Assembly: GCA_003136335.1 (NCBI GenBank)
Contig: PLEA01000426.1
Span: forward strand, 1-5,912
Direction of reading: 5' to 3'
DNA length: 5,912 nucleotides
Source: Acidobacteriaceae bacterium
GTDB lineage: Bacteria; Acidobacteriota; Terriglobia; Terriglobales; SbA1
The notes below the pieces were generated by a model, which saw only the letters and a program-made list of their open reading frames with translations, did no database searches and was not told the DNA's origin. A program made the translations under genes and the position numbers. This document shows positions 1 through 5,912 of the stretch, piece by piece. The stretch's first letter is position 1; every line of letters begins with the position of its first letter.

Positions 1-4
1 AACA

Positions 5-13
5 CCTTCCTTC
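5..13 (-). promoter_or_regulatory. Possible ribosome binding site of a leftward gene outside the window
   Basis: On the minus strand these bases read GAAGGAAGG, a purine-rich Shine-Dalgarno-like stretch. They lie so close to the left edge that the start codon would fall just outside the window. Together with the TATAAT candidate upstream this hints at another minus-strand gene after accA. The start codon is not visible, so this is only suggestive. Confidence 0.25.
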
Positions 14-73
14 AGTTAGCGGGCGGAAGTCTCTCGCCGCTTGATTTGTGGATCACAGAGGAGGAAAGATTCC

Positions 74-107
74 ATTATAACGGCGGCTGCCTGTTCCGTG
101 CCGTCAA
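74..107 (-). promoter_or_regulatory. Weak candidate sigma70 promoter reading leftward
   Basis: The minus strand has a perfect -10 hexamer TATAAT (plus-strand 74-79) in an otherwise GC-rich gap. The nearest -35-like hexamer, TTGACG, is at plus-strand 102-107. The spacer between them is 22 bases, well beyond the usual 16-18, and no extended -10 TGn is present. It would drive a gene starting just left of the window. A perfect -10 alone is weak evidence. Confidence 0.2.
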
Positions 108-181
108 ATCGCCCGGTTGTCGACCCAGGGGAACCCGTTTTGGAAATGCAAGAATTGCGTTTCGGAAACGACAAAATCGTT

Positions 182-262
182 TGTCATCCCGAGCGAAGCG
201 AGGGATCCGGTTTCTTTCGCCACCAGCAAGAACCCAGATTCTTCGCTTCGCTCGGAAGGACA
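182..262. repeat. 81-bp palindromic intergenic repeat (REP/BIME-like, 'CHPERSEGS' type)
   Basis: The outer arms are imperfect inverted repeats: TGTCATCCCGAGCGAAGCGA (from 182) pairs with the segment at 241-262, whose reverse complement begins TGTCCTTCCGAGCGAAGCGA. The pairing continues inward through GGTTTCTT (209-216) and AAGAACCC (228-235) to a loop near 217-227, so the whole element can fold as one long interrupted hairpin. The arm core CCGAGCGAAGCGAGG is recognised as a family scattered in intergenic DNA of acidobacteria and some other bacteria. Its translation gives the spurious peptide HPERSEGS. The element begins 16 bases after the accA stop codon and could act as a 3' mRNA stabiliser or a weak terminator, but there is no T-run on the minus strand. 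Copy number cannot be seen in this window. Confidence 0.8.
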
Positions 263-277
263 AACGAGTCCGCGGAC

Positions 278-1234
278 TTAAGATTCTGTCTTATAAAACT
301 GGGCCATGTTACGAAACTTATTATATCGTGACACGAGTAATTCAGCAGGGGGTATCTTCTTGAGTTCGGCGTAGTGTTTCTGCAGGGTGGCATCGAGTAG
401 AGCGGCAGCCGCTTCGTGATCGCGGTGCGCTCCGCCCTCGGGCTCAGGGACGATGTCGTCGATGCAGCCCAGTTCACTGAGGTCGGTGGCGGTGATGCGC
501 ATGGCTTCGGCCGCGAGTTCCTTCTTCGACGCGTCCCGCCACATGATGGCGGCGCATCCTTCGGGAGAGATGACTGAATAAATCGAGTTCTCCATCATCA
601 ACACCCGGTCGGCGACTGCGATCGCCAAGGCCCCGCCGCTGCCGCCCACGCCAATCACGGTCGCAATAATGGGGACTTCGAGCCGCGCCATCTCGCGGAG
701 ATTGTAGGCAATGGCCTCGGCTTGGCCGCGCTCTTCCGCATGGATGCCGGGATAGGCGCCATCGGTGTCCACCAAAGTGAAGATGGGGCGCCGGAATTTC
801 TCCGCAAGCTGCATGACCCGGATCGCTTTGCGATAGCCCTCAGGGTGGGGCGTGCCGAAGTTGCGGTGGACGCGCTGCTTCATATCGCGGCCCTTCTGAG
901 TGGCTACGATCAGCACTTCGTCGCCGTGAAACCGCGCCATGCCGCAGACGATGGCGGCGTCGTCGCCAAAGCCGCGATCGCCGTGAATTTCGCTAAAATC
1001 GGTGAAGACGCGTTCAATGTAGTCGAGCGATTGAGGACGCTGCGGATGCCGCGCCAGTTCGGTTTTTTCCCAGGCGGTGGGGGGCGCATTCATCTGTCGT
1101 CTCAGCGTTTCAATGCGATCTTGTAGTTTAGCGATCTGACGGCGGGTCGAATCGTCGTCGCCGTTCGACTCCAGTTCAGCGACCTGCCGCTCGATCTGCT
1201 CCAACTCCTGCTGCGCCTTTTCGGTGGGTGCCAT
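278..1234 (-). CDS. accA: Acetyl-CoA carboxylase carboxyltransferase subunit alpha
   Basis: This cytoplasmic subunit pairs with AccD to move the carboxyl group from carboxybiotin to acetyl-CoA, giving malonyl-CoA for fatty acid synthesis. The 318-residue length matches the family (E. coli about 319). Residues 5-50 form the usual N-terminal helical/coiled segment. The carboxyltransferase crotonase-like fold follows, with IHGDRGFGDD (83-92), the QKGRD segment (113-117), DTDGAYPG (156-163), the glycine-rich oxyanion motif GGSGGALAI (197-205) and YSVISPEGCAAI (219-230). I chose the ATG at 1234 because it gives the family length and lies 8 bases after the dnaE stop. A GTG at 1276 would add 14 unconserved residues and overlap dnaE. 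No clear Shine-Dalgarno precedes the ATG, so translational coupling to dnaE is likely. One oddity is Val196 where the family normally has Glu (GEGGSGG). A 10-bp palindrome GTCCGCGGAC abuts the stop codon at 268-277. Confidence 0.96.
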   Translation of the reverse strand: MAPTEKAQQELEQIERQVAELESNGDDDSTRRQIAKLQDRIETLRRQMNAPPTAWEKTELARHPQRPQSLDYIERVFTDFSEIHGDRGFGDDAAIVCGMARFHGDEVLIVATQKGRDMKQRVHRNFGTPHPEGYRKAIRVMQLAEKFRRPIFTLVDTDGAYPGIHAEERGQAEAIAYNLREMARLEVPIIATVIGVGGSGGALAIAVADRVLMMENSIYSVISPEGCAAIMWRDASKKELAAEAMRITATDLSELGCIDDIVPEPEGGAHRDHEAAAALLDATLQKHYAELKKIPPAELLVSRYNKFRNMAQFYKTES

Positions 1235-1242
1235 CTTTGAAT

Positions 1243-4200
1243 TCAGGCGATGATGCGGACGCTGCCCCGTCCGCACAATTGTTCGACGCGGGCGATGAAG
1301 TTGCGGTCCGGAAGGACATTATAGCCTTCCGCTTCCATCACCACCATGAAATCGCCCTGGCGTTCCACGTCAAATAACACTTTGGCCTCGCCTTTACGCT
1401 CGACGAAAAGCGTGTGCAGATCGTCAACGGTAGTTTCGCCGGAAGACTCAAGCGGCACTCGGATCCGGATGGCGCGTGGGAGCGGGACCTTGGCTTCTTC
1501 CAGCGGCTGGATTTCTGCGGCTGTGAGTTTTGGATTTGCGCCTTCTTCGATGCGCACGCCAGCTTTGACGAGAACGGGAACTTCTAGTTTTACTTTATCC
1601 CCGATGCGTTTGAAGGCCTCGGGAAACACAATCATGTCGATCGAGCCGGACATATCTTCGAGCGTCGACTGGGCATAGAAGTCTCCGCGCTTTGATTTGA
1701 GGACGCGCACATTGCTGATGATGCCGGCGGTCACGATGGTTTCGTCTTTGCCGGTCGATTTCGTCATCGCCGCAATTTCTTCGATGCTGAGCGCTTGCAG
1801 GTCCGTGAGCTTGTCTTTGTACTTTTGCAGGGGATGGCCGCTGATGAAAAAGCCGAGAATTTCTTTTTCGGCGGTGAGGCGGATGTGCTCGTCCCAATCA
1901 GGGATGTTGGGCAATTTGTCGTTGTGCGATTCGGAATCTTCCTGCTGAAAGACTCCGAAGAGGCCGTGCTGTCCCGATTCCGCGTCGCGCTGCGTTTTTT
2001 GCGCCTGTTCCATCGCTTTATCGAGCACGGCCATTAATTGCGCGCGGCGACCCAGCGAATCCATGGCGCCACTTTTGATCAATGACTCCATCACACGCTT
2101 GTTGAGCAGGCGGAGATCGACGTGCTCGCAGAATTCGAAAATAGACTTGAAGCTGCCGAGTTTCTTGCGGGCCGCGACGATCGATTCGATCGCATTGCCT
2201 CCCACATTCTTCACCGCGGCCAGGCCGAAACGGATCGACTCGCCGTGAGGGGTAAAGTTGGCGTCGGAGACGTTGGTATCGGGAGCTTCCACCGCAATGC
2301 CCATCTCGCGGCATTCGTTGATGTACTTGACGACGTCGTCGGTTGAACCGGTGACCGACGTCAGCAGGGCCGCCATAAACTCCACGGGATAGTGCGTCTT
2401 CAGGTAGGCCGTATGATAGGCCAGCAAGGCGTAGGCCGCGGAGTGAGACTTGTTGAAGCCGTATCCGGCGAACTGAGCCATGAGATCGAAAATCTTTTCG
2501 ATCTTCTTTGACGGAAATTTTCGCTGCGCGGCGCCTTCTACAAAGCGCTCGCGCTGCTTCGCCATTTCTTTCTCGTCCTTTTTTCCCATCGCGCGCCGCA
2601 ACAGGTCGGCTTCGCCCAGGGAGTAGCCCGCCAGGCGGTTCGCGATCTGCATTACTTGTTCCTGATACACGATTACGCCTAGCGTTTCCTGCAGGATCTC
2701 TTTCAACTCCGGCAGTTCGTATTCAACCTTTTTGCGGCCATGCTTGCGGTCGACGAAATCGTCGATCATGCCGCCTTGGATTGGACCGGGCCGGTAGAGA
2801 GCGTTCAAGGCCGTGAGATCTTCAATCGAATTCGGCTGGTACTTGCGTAGCACATCGCGCATGCCGTGCGATTCAAACTGGAAGACGCCGGAGGTCAGTC
2901 CTTTGTGGAAGACTTTTTGGTAGGTCTCTTTATCTTCCAGTGGAATCTGTTCGAGGGTCAGTGGTGTGCCGCGCGTTTGCACAATCAGCTTCAACGCATC
3001 GGTGAGAATGGTGAGGGTCGTCAGGCCGAGGAAGTCCATCTTCAACAGGCCCATCTTCTCGATGGCCACCATGTCGAAGGCGGTTACAATTTCGTCGTTC
3101 TTGGTCCGGTGCAAGGGAACCAGGTCGGTGAGCGGGCGCGGCGAGATGACTACACCGGCGGCGTGCACGCCGGAGTTGCGGACCATCCCTTCCAGTTTTC
3201 TTGCGGTCTCGAACAGTTCGCGGATCTGCCCATCTTTTTCGATCGCCTCGCGCAGTTGGGCCGAGTCCTCGATAGCCTGCTCCAGCGTGATGTTGAGCTG
3301 GGTGGGGACCATCTTGGCGATGCGGTCGACATCGGCGTAGGGAATGTCCATGGCGCGGCCAACGTCTTTAATCGCGGCCTTCGCGGCCATGGTGCCGAAG
3401 GTGATGATCTGGGCGACGTTGTCGCGGCCGTATTTTTGCGTGACGTAGTTAATGACCTCGCCGCGGCGGTTCATGCAGAAATCGATGTCGATGTCGGGCA
3501 TGGACACGCGCTCAGGATTCAGGAAGCGCTCGAAAAGCAACTCATGCTGCAGCGGGTCGATGTCGGTAATGCCGAGCGCATACGAGACCAGCGAACCTGC
3601 GGCGGATCCGCGGCCGGGGCCTACCGGAATCCCCTGCTCCTTGGCATAGCGGATGAAGTCCCAGACGATCAGGAAATATCCGGGGAACTGCATCTGTTGA
3701 ATGATCCCGAGTTCGCGTTCCAGGCGCTGCTCATAGTCGGTGATGGAATGCTTCAGCTTTGCCTGCTCGTGCATCGGACGCAGGGTCTCCAGCCGGCGGG
3801 CGAAGCCATCGCGGGTTACGTGGACGAAGTAGCTGTCAATGGTATAGCCGGGCGGAACTTCGAACTGCGGAAATGGATTCGCAACTTTTTCCAGGCGAAG
3901 GCTGCAGCGCTCGGCGATATCGAGCGTGCGGGTGAGGACTTCTGGAGAGTCCTTGAAGACGCGGTACATTTCATCGTGGTTCTTGACGAAGAACTGCGTC
4001 CCGTCGAACTTCATGCGACCGGTGTCGTGAATGGACTTGCCGGTTTGGATGCAAAGCATCACGTCCTGGGCGTGAGCGTCGTCTTCGCAGAGGTAATGGC
4101 TGTCGTTGGTGGCCACGAGCGGCAAGCCGAGATCTTTTTCAAGCTGGAAAAGGCCGGGATGGATGCGATGCTCCATTTCCAGGCCCTGATCCTGAATCTC

Positions 4201-4716
4201 GAGAAAGAAGTTCTGTTTACCGAAAATGTCGGTAAATGTTCCGGCGGCCGCGCGCGCGGCGTCGTAATTGTTCTCCATCAGGCGTTCCGCAACTTCTCCT
4301 TTGAGACATCCGGAGAGGCCGATCAAACCGCGGGAATGCTCGGCGAGAAACTTCTTACTGACGCGCGGTTTGTAATAAAAGCCGTGCAGCGAGGCCTCAG
4401 ACGTGATCTTGACCAGGTTGCGGTAGCCTTCTTCGTTTTCGGCGAGCACGAGCAGATGGTTGTAGGTATCGCCTTCGGGCGGCGCGCGGTGGTCATCTTT
4501 TTTGCAGACGTAAAGCTCGCAGCCGACGATGGGCTTCACGCCCGACTGCTTAGCCGCATTGACAAAGTGGACTGCGCCAAAAATATTGCCGTGGTCGGTC
4601 ATCGCAACGGCGGGCATGCCCAGCTCTTTGACGCGCTGGCAGAGCTTCTCGACATCACAGGCGCCGTCGAGCAGGGAGTAGTCCGTGTGCAGGTGCAGGT
4701 GGACGAATCGGGACAT
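1243..4716 (-). CDS. dnaE: DNA polymerase III subunit alpha, DnaE1 type
   Basis: This is the catalytic subunit of the replicative polymerase, 1157 residues against 1160 in E. coli, unbroken and without an intein. The PHP domain (about 4-210) keeps all expected metal ligands: H8, H10, D17, H42, E67, H87, C137, D205 and H207. The C-family polymerase core carries GPGRGSAAGS (366-375), the catalytic pair in PDIDIDF (D408, D410) and the third aspartate in KMDFLGL (D561). Fingers motifs include YRPGPIQGGM (641-650), VYQEQVM (683-689) and FNKSHSAAYALLAYHTAYLK (754-773). A helix-hairpin-helix region follows. QHGLF (916-920) fits the internal beta-clamp binding motif QxxLF. An OB fold spans about 994-1070, then the C-terminal tau-binding region. 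The ATG at 4716 fits the family N-terminus (RFVHLHLH); the next Met is residue 34. The accA gene follows after 8 bases. No Shine-Dalgarno is visible; a hairpin ends one base before the ATG. Confidence 0.98.
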   Translation of the reverse strand: MSRFVHLHLHTDYSLLDGACDVEKLCQRVKELGMPAVAMTDHGNIFGAVHFVNAAKQSGVKPIVGCELYVCKKDDHRAPPEGDTYNHLLVLAENEEGYRNLVKITSEASLHGFYYKPRVSKKFLAEHSRGLIGLSGCLKGEVAERLMENNYDAARAAAGTFTDIFGKQNFFLEIQDQGLEMEHRIHPGLFQLEKDLGLPLVATNDSHYLCEDDAHAQDVMLCIQTGKSIHDTGRMKFDGTQFFVKNHDEMYRVFKDSPEVLTRTLDIAERCSLRLEKVANPFPQFEVPPGYTIDSYFVHVTRDGFARRLETLRPMHEQAKLKHSITDYEQRLERELGIIQQMQFPGYFLIVWDFIRYAKEQGIPVGPGRGSAAGSLVSYALGITDIDPLQHELLFERFLNPERVSMPDIDIDFCMNRRGEVINYVTQKYGRDNVAQIITFGTMAAKAAIKDVGRAMDIPYADVDRIAKMVPTQLNITLEQAIEDSAQLREAIEKDGQIRELFETARKLEGMVRNSGVHAAGVVISPRPLTDLVPLHRTKNDEIVTAFDMVAIEKMGLLKMDFLGLTTLTILTDALKLIVQTRGTPLTLEQIPLEDKETYQKVFHKGLTSGVFQFESHGMRDVLRKYQPNSIEDLTALNALYRPGPIQGGMIDDFVDRKHGRKKVEYELPELKEILQETLGVIVYQEQVMQIANRLAGYSLGEADLLRRAMGKKDEKEMAKQRERFVEGAAQRKFPSKKIEKIFDLMAQFAGYGFNKSHSAAYALLAYHTAYLKTHYPVEFMAALLTSVTGSTDDVVKYINECREMGIAVEAPDTNVSDANFTPHGESIRFGLAAVKNVGGNAIESIVAARKKLGSFKSIFEFCEHVDLRLLNKRVMESLIKSGAMDSLGRRAQLMAVLDKAMEQAQKTQRDAESGQHGLFGVFQQEDSESHNDKLPNIPDWDEHIRLTAEKEILGFFISGHPLQKYKDKLTDLQALSIEEIAAMTKSTGKDETIVTAGIISNVRVLKSKRGDFYAQSTLEDMSGSIDMIVFPEAFKRIGDKVKLEVPVLVKAGVRIEEGANPKLTAAEIQPLEEAKVPLPRAIRIRVPLESSGETTVDDLHTLFVERKGEAKVLFDVERQGDFMVVMEAEGYNVLPDRNFIARVEQLCGRGSVRIIA

Positions 4717-4717
4717 G

Positions 4718-4745
4718 GGTTCGGTAGAGCTAGTCTACCGCAACC
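4718..4745 (-). promoter_or_regulatory. Hairpin abutting the dnaE start codon
   Basis: Read on the minus strand, GGTT, a bulged G and CGGTAGA form the left arm, CTAGC the loop, and TCTACCGAACC the right arm. This gives 11 base pairs with one bulged base and a 5-base loop. The right arm stops one base before the dnaE ATG, where a ribosome binding site would be expected, and no Shine-Dalgarno is seen. No T-run follows, so it is not a standard intrinsic terminator for the upstream kinase. It may be a translational control hairpin, a protein-binding operator, or chance. The remaining part of the 68-bp gap shows no convincing sigma70 promoter. Confidence 0.5.
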
Positions 4746-4784
4746 AGGACGGAGGAAAACGGGGCAATTACTGGGTAGGTTGAG

Positions 4785-5912
4785 CTAACTCGCGCCGGCT
4801 GTCGCCGCCTGCGCCTGTTGCAGCAGGCGACGGGCTTGGGCGATCAGATCCGCCACTTCGAAAGGCTTTACCAGGCAGGGGACGCTGTTTTCCCGCAGGT
4901 AGGCGCGTCCGTTCCCTGGTTCCACGCCGTTAGAGAACGTGAACAGAACGTGACCTTCCATTCCGGGGCAGTTCTCTTTGAGCCACTGGTGGGACTCTTT
5001 GGCGTTCCACTGTCCGGGCATGTTCCCGCTCATGATGAGGGCGTCAAAAGGTTCGGAGAGCAGGCGCGTCTTCACATCCTCGCTGGTCCTGGCGGTCACG
5101 ACAGTGGCGCCTGCACCAGCGAGCACATCGCGCTCAAATTCAAGCACGGCTTCTTCTTCCTCTACCAGCAGCACGCGTCCGTGAGTGGCGTGCTCGTGCT
5201 GACGGGGGGACGGCTTTGGGGATTCAGGTTGAGGCGTCGCCGACACTACCGCGGGCAACCGAACCTCGATCACAGCGCCGCCATCGGGCGCATTGTGGGC
5301 GGTAATGTCGCCGCCATGTTCTTTGACGATGCCGTAGCAGATGCTTAGCCCGAGGCCAGTTCCTTTCCCTATGCCCTTGGTGGTGTAGAAGGGATCGAAG
5401 ATGCGTTTGGGATCTTTGATTCCGGCGCCGTCATCGGTGAACTGGGTACAAATGTGTCCACTCTGGCAGGAGATGCGAATCTTGAGCTGGCCGGCGCGCC
5501 CGGTCTCAAGAACGGCGTCGACCGAATTGTTGACGATATTGAGGAATACCTGCTCGATCTGATGCGGGTCCGCGACGACTACGGCAGGTTCTGACGGAAA
5601 GTCACGCTCGACGCGAATGTTGTTGATCTTGAGGTCGTAGTCGCGCAGCGCCAGGGTTTCGTCAAGCACCTTGCGGATGTCGACTTCATCCCGTTGGGGC
5701 TTGCGCTGGCGCGCGAAGGAGAGAAGGTTCTGCACCACCCGGTGCGTCCGCTGCGCCTGCTTGAAAAGTTTGCTGACGTAGTCTTGCGCGCGGGTGTTCA
5801 AGCCTTCAGTTTCGAGCAGCTGCGCGTAGCCGAGAATCGCGGTGAGCGGATTGTTGAGTTCATGGGCGACGCCGGCAATCAACTGTCCTACGGCCGACAT
5901 TTTTTCGCTCTG
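4785..5912 (-). CDS. Hybrid sensor histidine kinase with C-terminal degenerate receiver (5' end outside window)
   Basis: Residues are counted from the in-frame Met at 5900, which is not the true start: the frame stays open to the edge, reading QSEK before MSAVGQL as in HisKA domains. The HisKA dimerisation domain has the phospho-accepting His13 in AHELNNPL (12-19). The HATPase domain has the N box around FLNIVNNSVDAV (119-130), DDGAGI (156-161), FDPFYTTKG (168-176) and GTGLGLS (180-186). This is the NtrB-like class of kinase. A proline-rich linker (about 218-240) leads to a receiver domain (242-360). In the receiver, the acidic pair is EE (within E247-E250), the phospho-acceptor position is Ser291 in ALIMSGNMPG, and Lys345 in LVKPF is kept. 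Classical phosphotransfer to this receiver is therefore unlikely. The sensor domain, signal and partner regulator lie outside or are unknown. The stop is 68 bases before dnaE, with no clear terminator between. Confidence 0.93.
   Translation of the reverse strand, partial: QSEKMSAVGQLIAGVAHELNNPLTAILGYAQLLETEGLNTRAQDYVSKLFKQAQRTHRVVQNLLSFARQRKPQRDEVDIRKVLDETLALRDYDLKINNIRVERDFPSEPAVVVADPHQIEQVFLNIVNNSVDAVLETGRAGQLKIRISCQSGHICTQFTDDGAGIKDPKRIFDPFYTTKGIGKGTGLGLSICYGIVKEHGGDITAHNAPDGGAVIEVRLPAVVSATPQPESPKPSPRQHEHATHGRVLLVEEEEAVLEFERDVLAGAGATVVTARTSEDVKTRLLSEPFDALIMSGNMPGQWNAKESHQWLKENCPGMEGHVLFTFSNGVEPGNGRAYLRENSVPCLVKPFEVADLIAQARRLLQQAQAATAGAS

Larger units (their letters stand above)
1..181. 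other. Intergenic region, no gene supported
   Basis: I see no credible gene here. The open frames that cross the region on the plus strand have no recognisable domain. They run straight through the palindromic repeat and into the antisense of the accA 3' end, so they are chance frames. A good purine-rich stretch lies at 58-66, but the plausible reading frame behind it hits TAA within a few codons. A short perfect inverted repeat (AAACGA / TCGTTT, 5-base loop) sits at 166-182 beside the large repeat. It has no T-run that would make it a terminator. No tRNA fold was found. The leftward promoter and RBS candidates in this region are listed separately. Confidence 0.6.

Noticed and set aside
41..79. 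Plus-strand promoter made of TTGATT (41-46) and CATTAT (73-78)
   Set aside because: The 26-base spacer is far too long and no plus-strand gene follows.
41..477. Several overlapping 60-105 codon frames on both strands across the repeat
   Set aside because: They contain the HPERSEGS-type peptide generated by the palindromic repeat, and some extend into accA antisense or out of frame. None has a domain or a good RBS-start pair.
1232..1276. GTG at 1276 as the accA start
   Set aside because: It would add 14 residues not typical of AccA and overlap dnaE by 34 bases; the ATG at 1234 gives the family length of 318.
4717..4745. tRNA-like sequence (GGTTCGGTAGAGC) between dnaE and the kinase
   Set aside because: Only a single stem-loop can be drawn; there is no cloverleaf, no anticodon arm and too little space.
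4750..4758. Shine-Dalgarno-like GGAGGAAAA on the plus strand upstream of dnaE
   Set aside because: No start codon follows at a suitable distance, and the plus strand here has no credible gene.
2866..4788. A 640-codon open frame on the plus strand, antisense to dnaE
   Set aside because: It is a mirror of dnaE codon bias in GC-rich DNA. The translation shows no recognisable domain, while the opposite strand encodes a complete, motif-rich DnaE.
5898..5900. ATG at 5900 as the start of the histidine kinase
   Set aside because: It lies inside the HisKA domain only 12 residues before the phospho-accepting His, and the frame stays open to the window edge, so the gene is truncated by the window.
1..5912. 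CRISPR array, insertion sequence, prophage or defence system
   Set aside because: No direct repeat-spacer pattern, transposase or defence-type domain is visible; the window is housekeeping genes plus one kinase.

Overview
The window carries three genes, all on the minus strand and in this transcription order: the 3' part of a histidine kinase gene that runs off the right edge, dnaE (DNA polymerase III alpha subunit), and accA (acetyl-CoA carboxylase carboxyltransferase alpha subunit). About 280 bases of non-coding DNA follow accA at the left edge. The dnaE-accA order is an old synteny, also seen in E. coli downstream of lpxB-rnhB. The sequence is moderately GC-rich and the genes are tightly packed.

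Organism: the best guess is an acidobacterium (Acidobacteriota, Terriglobia/Koribacter-like). The main reason is the palindromic repeat right after accA. Its arms contain the core CCGAGCGAAGCGAGG, which in translation gives the 'CHPERSEGS' pseudo-peptide that litters acidobacterial genome annotations. DnaE is of the 'HLHLHTDYSLLDGA' type with a complete PHP metal site, unlike the degenerate PHP domain of E. coli. The assignment is an inference from memory and was not tested by a search.

Layout from left to right: 1-181 is intergenic, with a weak leftward promoter candidate and a purine-rich ribosome-binding-like site at the extreme edge. 182-262 is the palindromic repeat. 278-1234 is accA. 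After 8 bases comes dnaE at 1243-4716. An 11-bp hairpin ends one base before the dnaE ATG. The 68-bp gap at 4717-4784 separates dnaE from the kinase at 4785-5912, whose N-terminal sensor part lies outside the window.

Functionally, dnaE (replication) and accA (first committed step of fatty acid synthesis) are housekeeping genes that are probably co-transcribed. The kinase is a hybrid protein: a HisKA/HATPase core followed by a C-terminal receiver domain in which the phospho-acceptor aspartate is replaced by serine, so it is a pseudo-receiver. I found no new defence, mobile or biosynthetic system. The points most worth a second look are the pseudo-receiver, the hairpin covering the dnaE start region, the complete PHP exonuclease site in DnaE, and a Glu-to-Val change in a normally near-invariant AccA glycine-rich motif.
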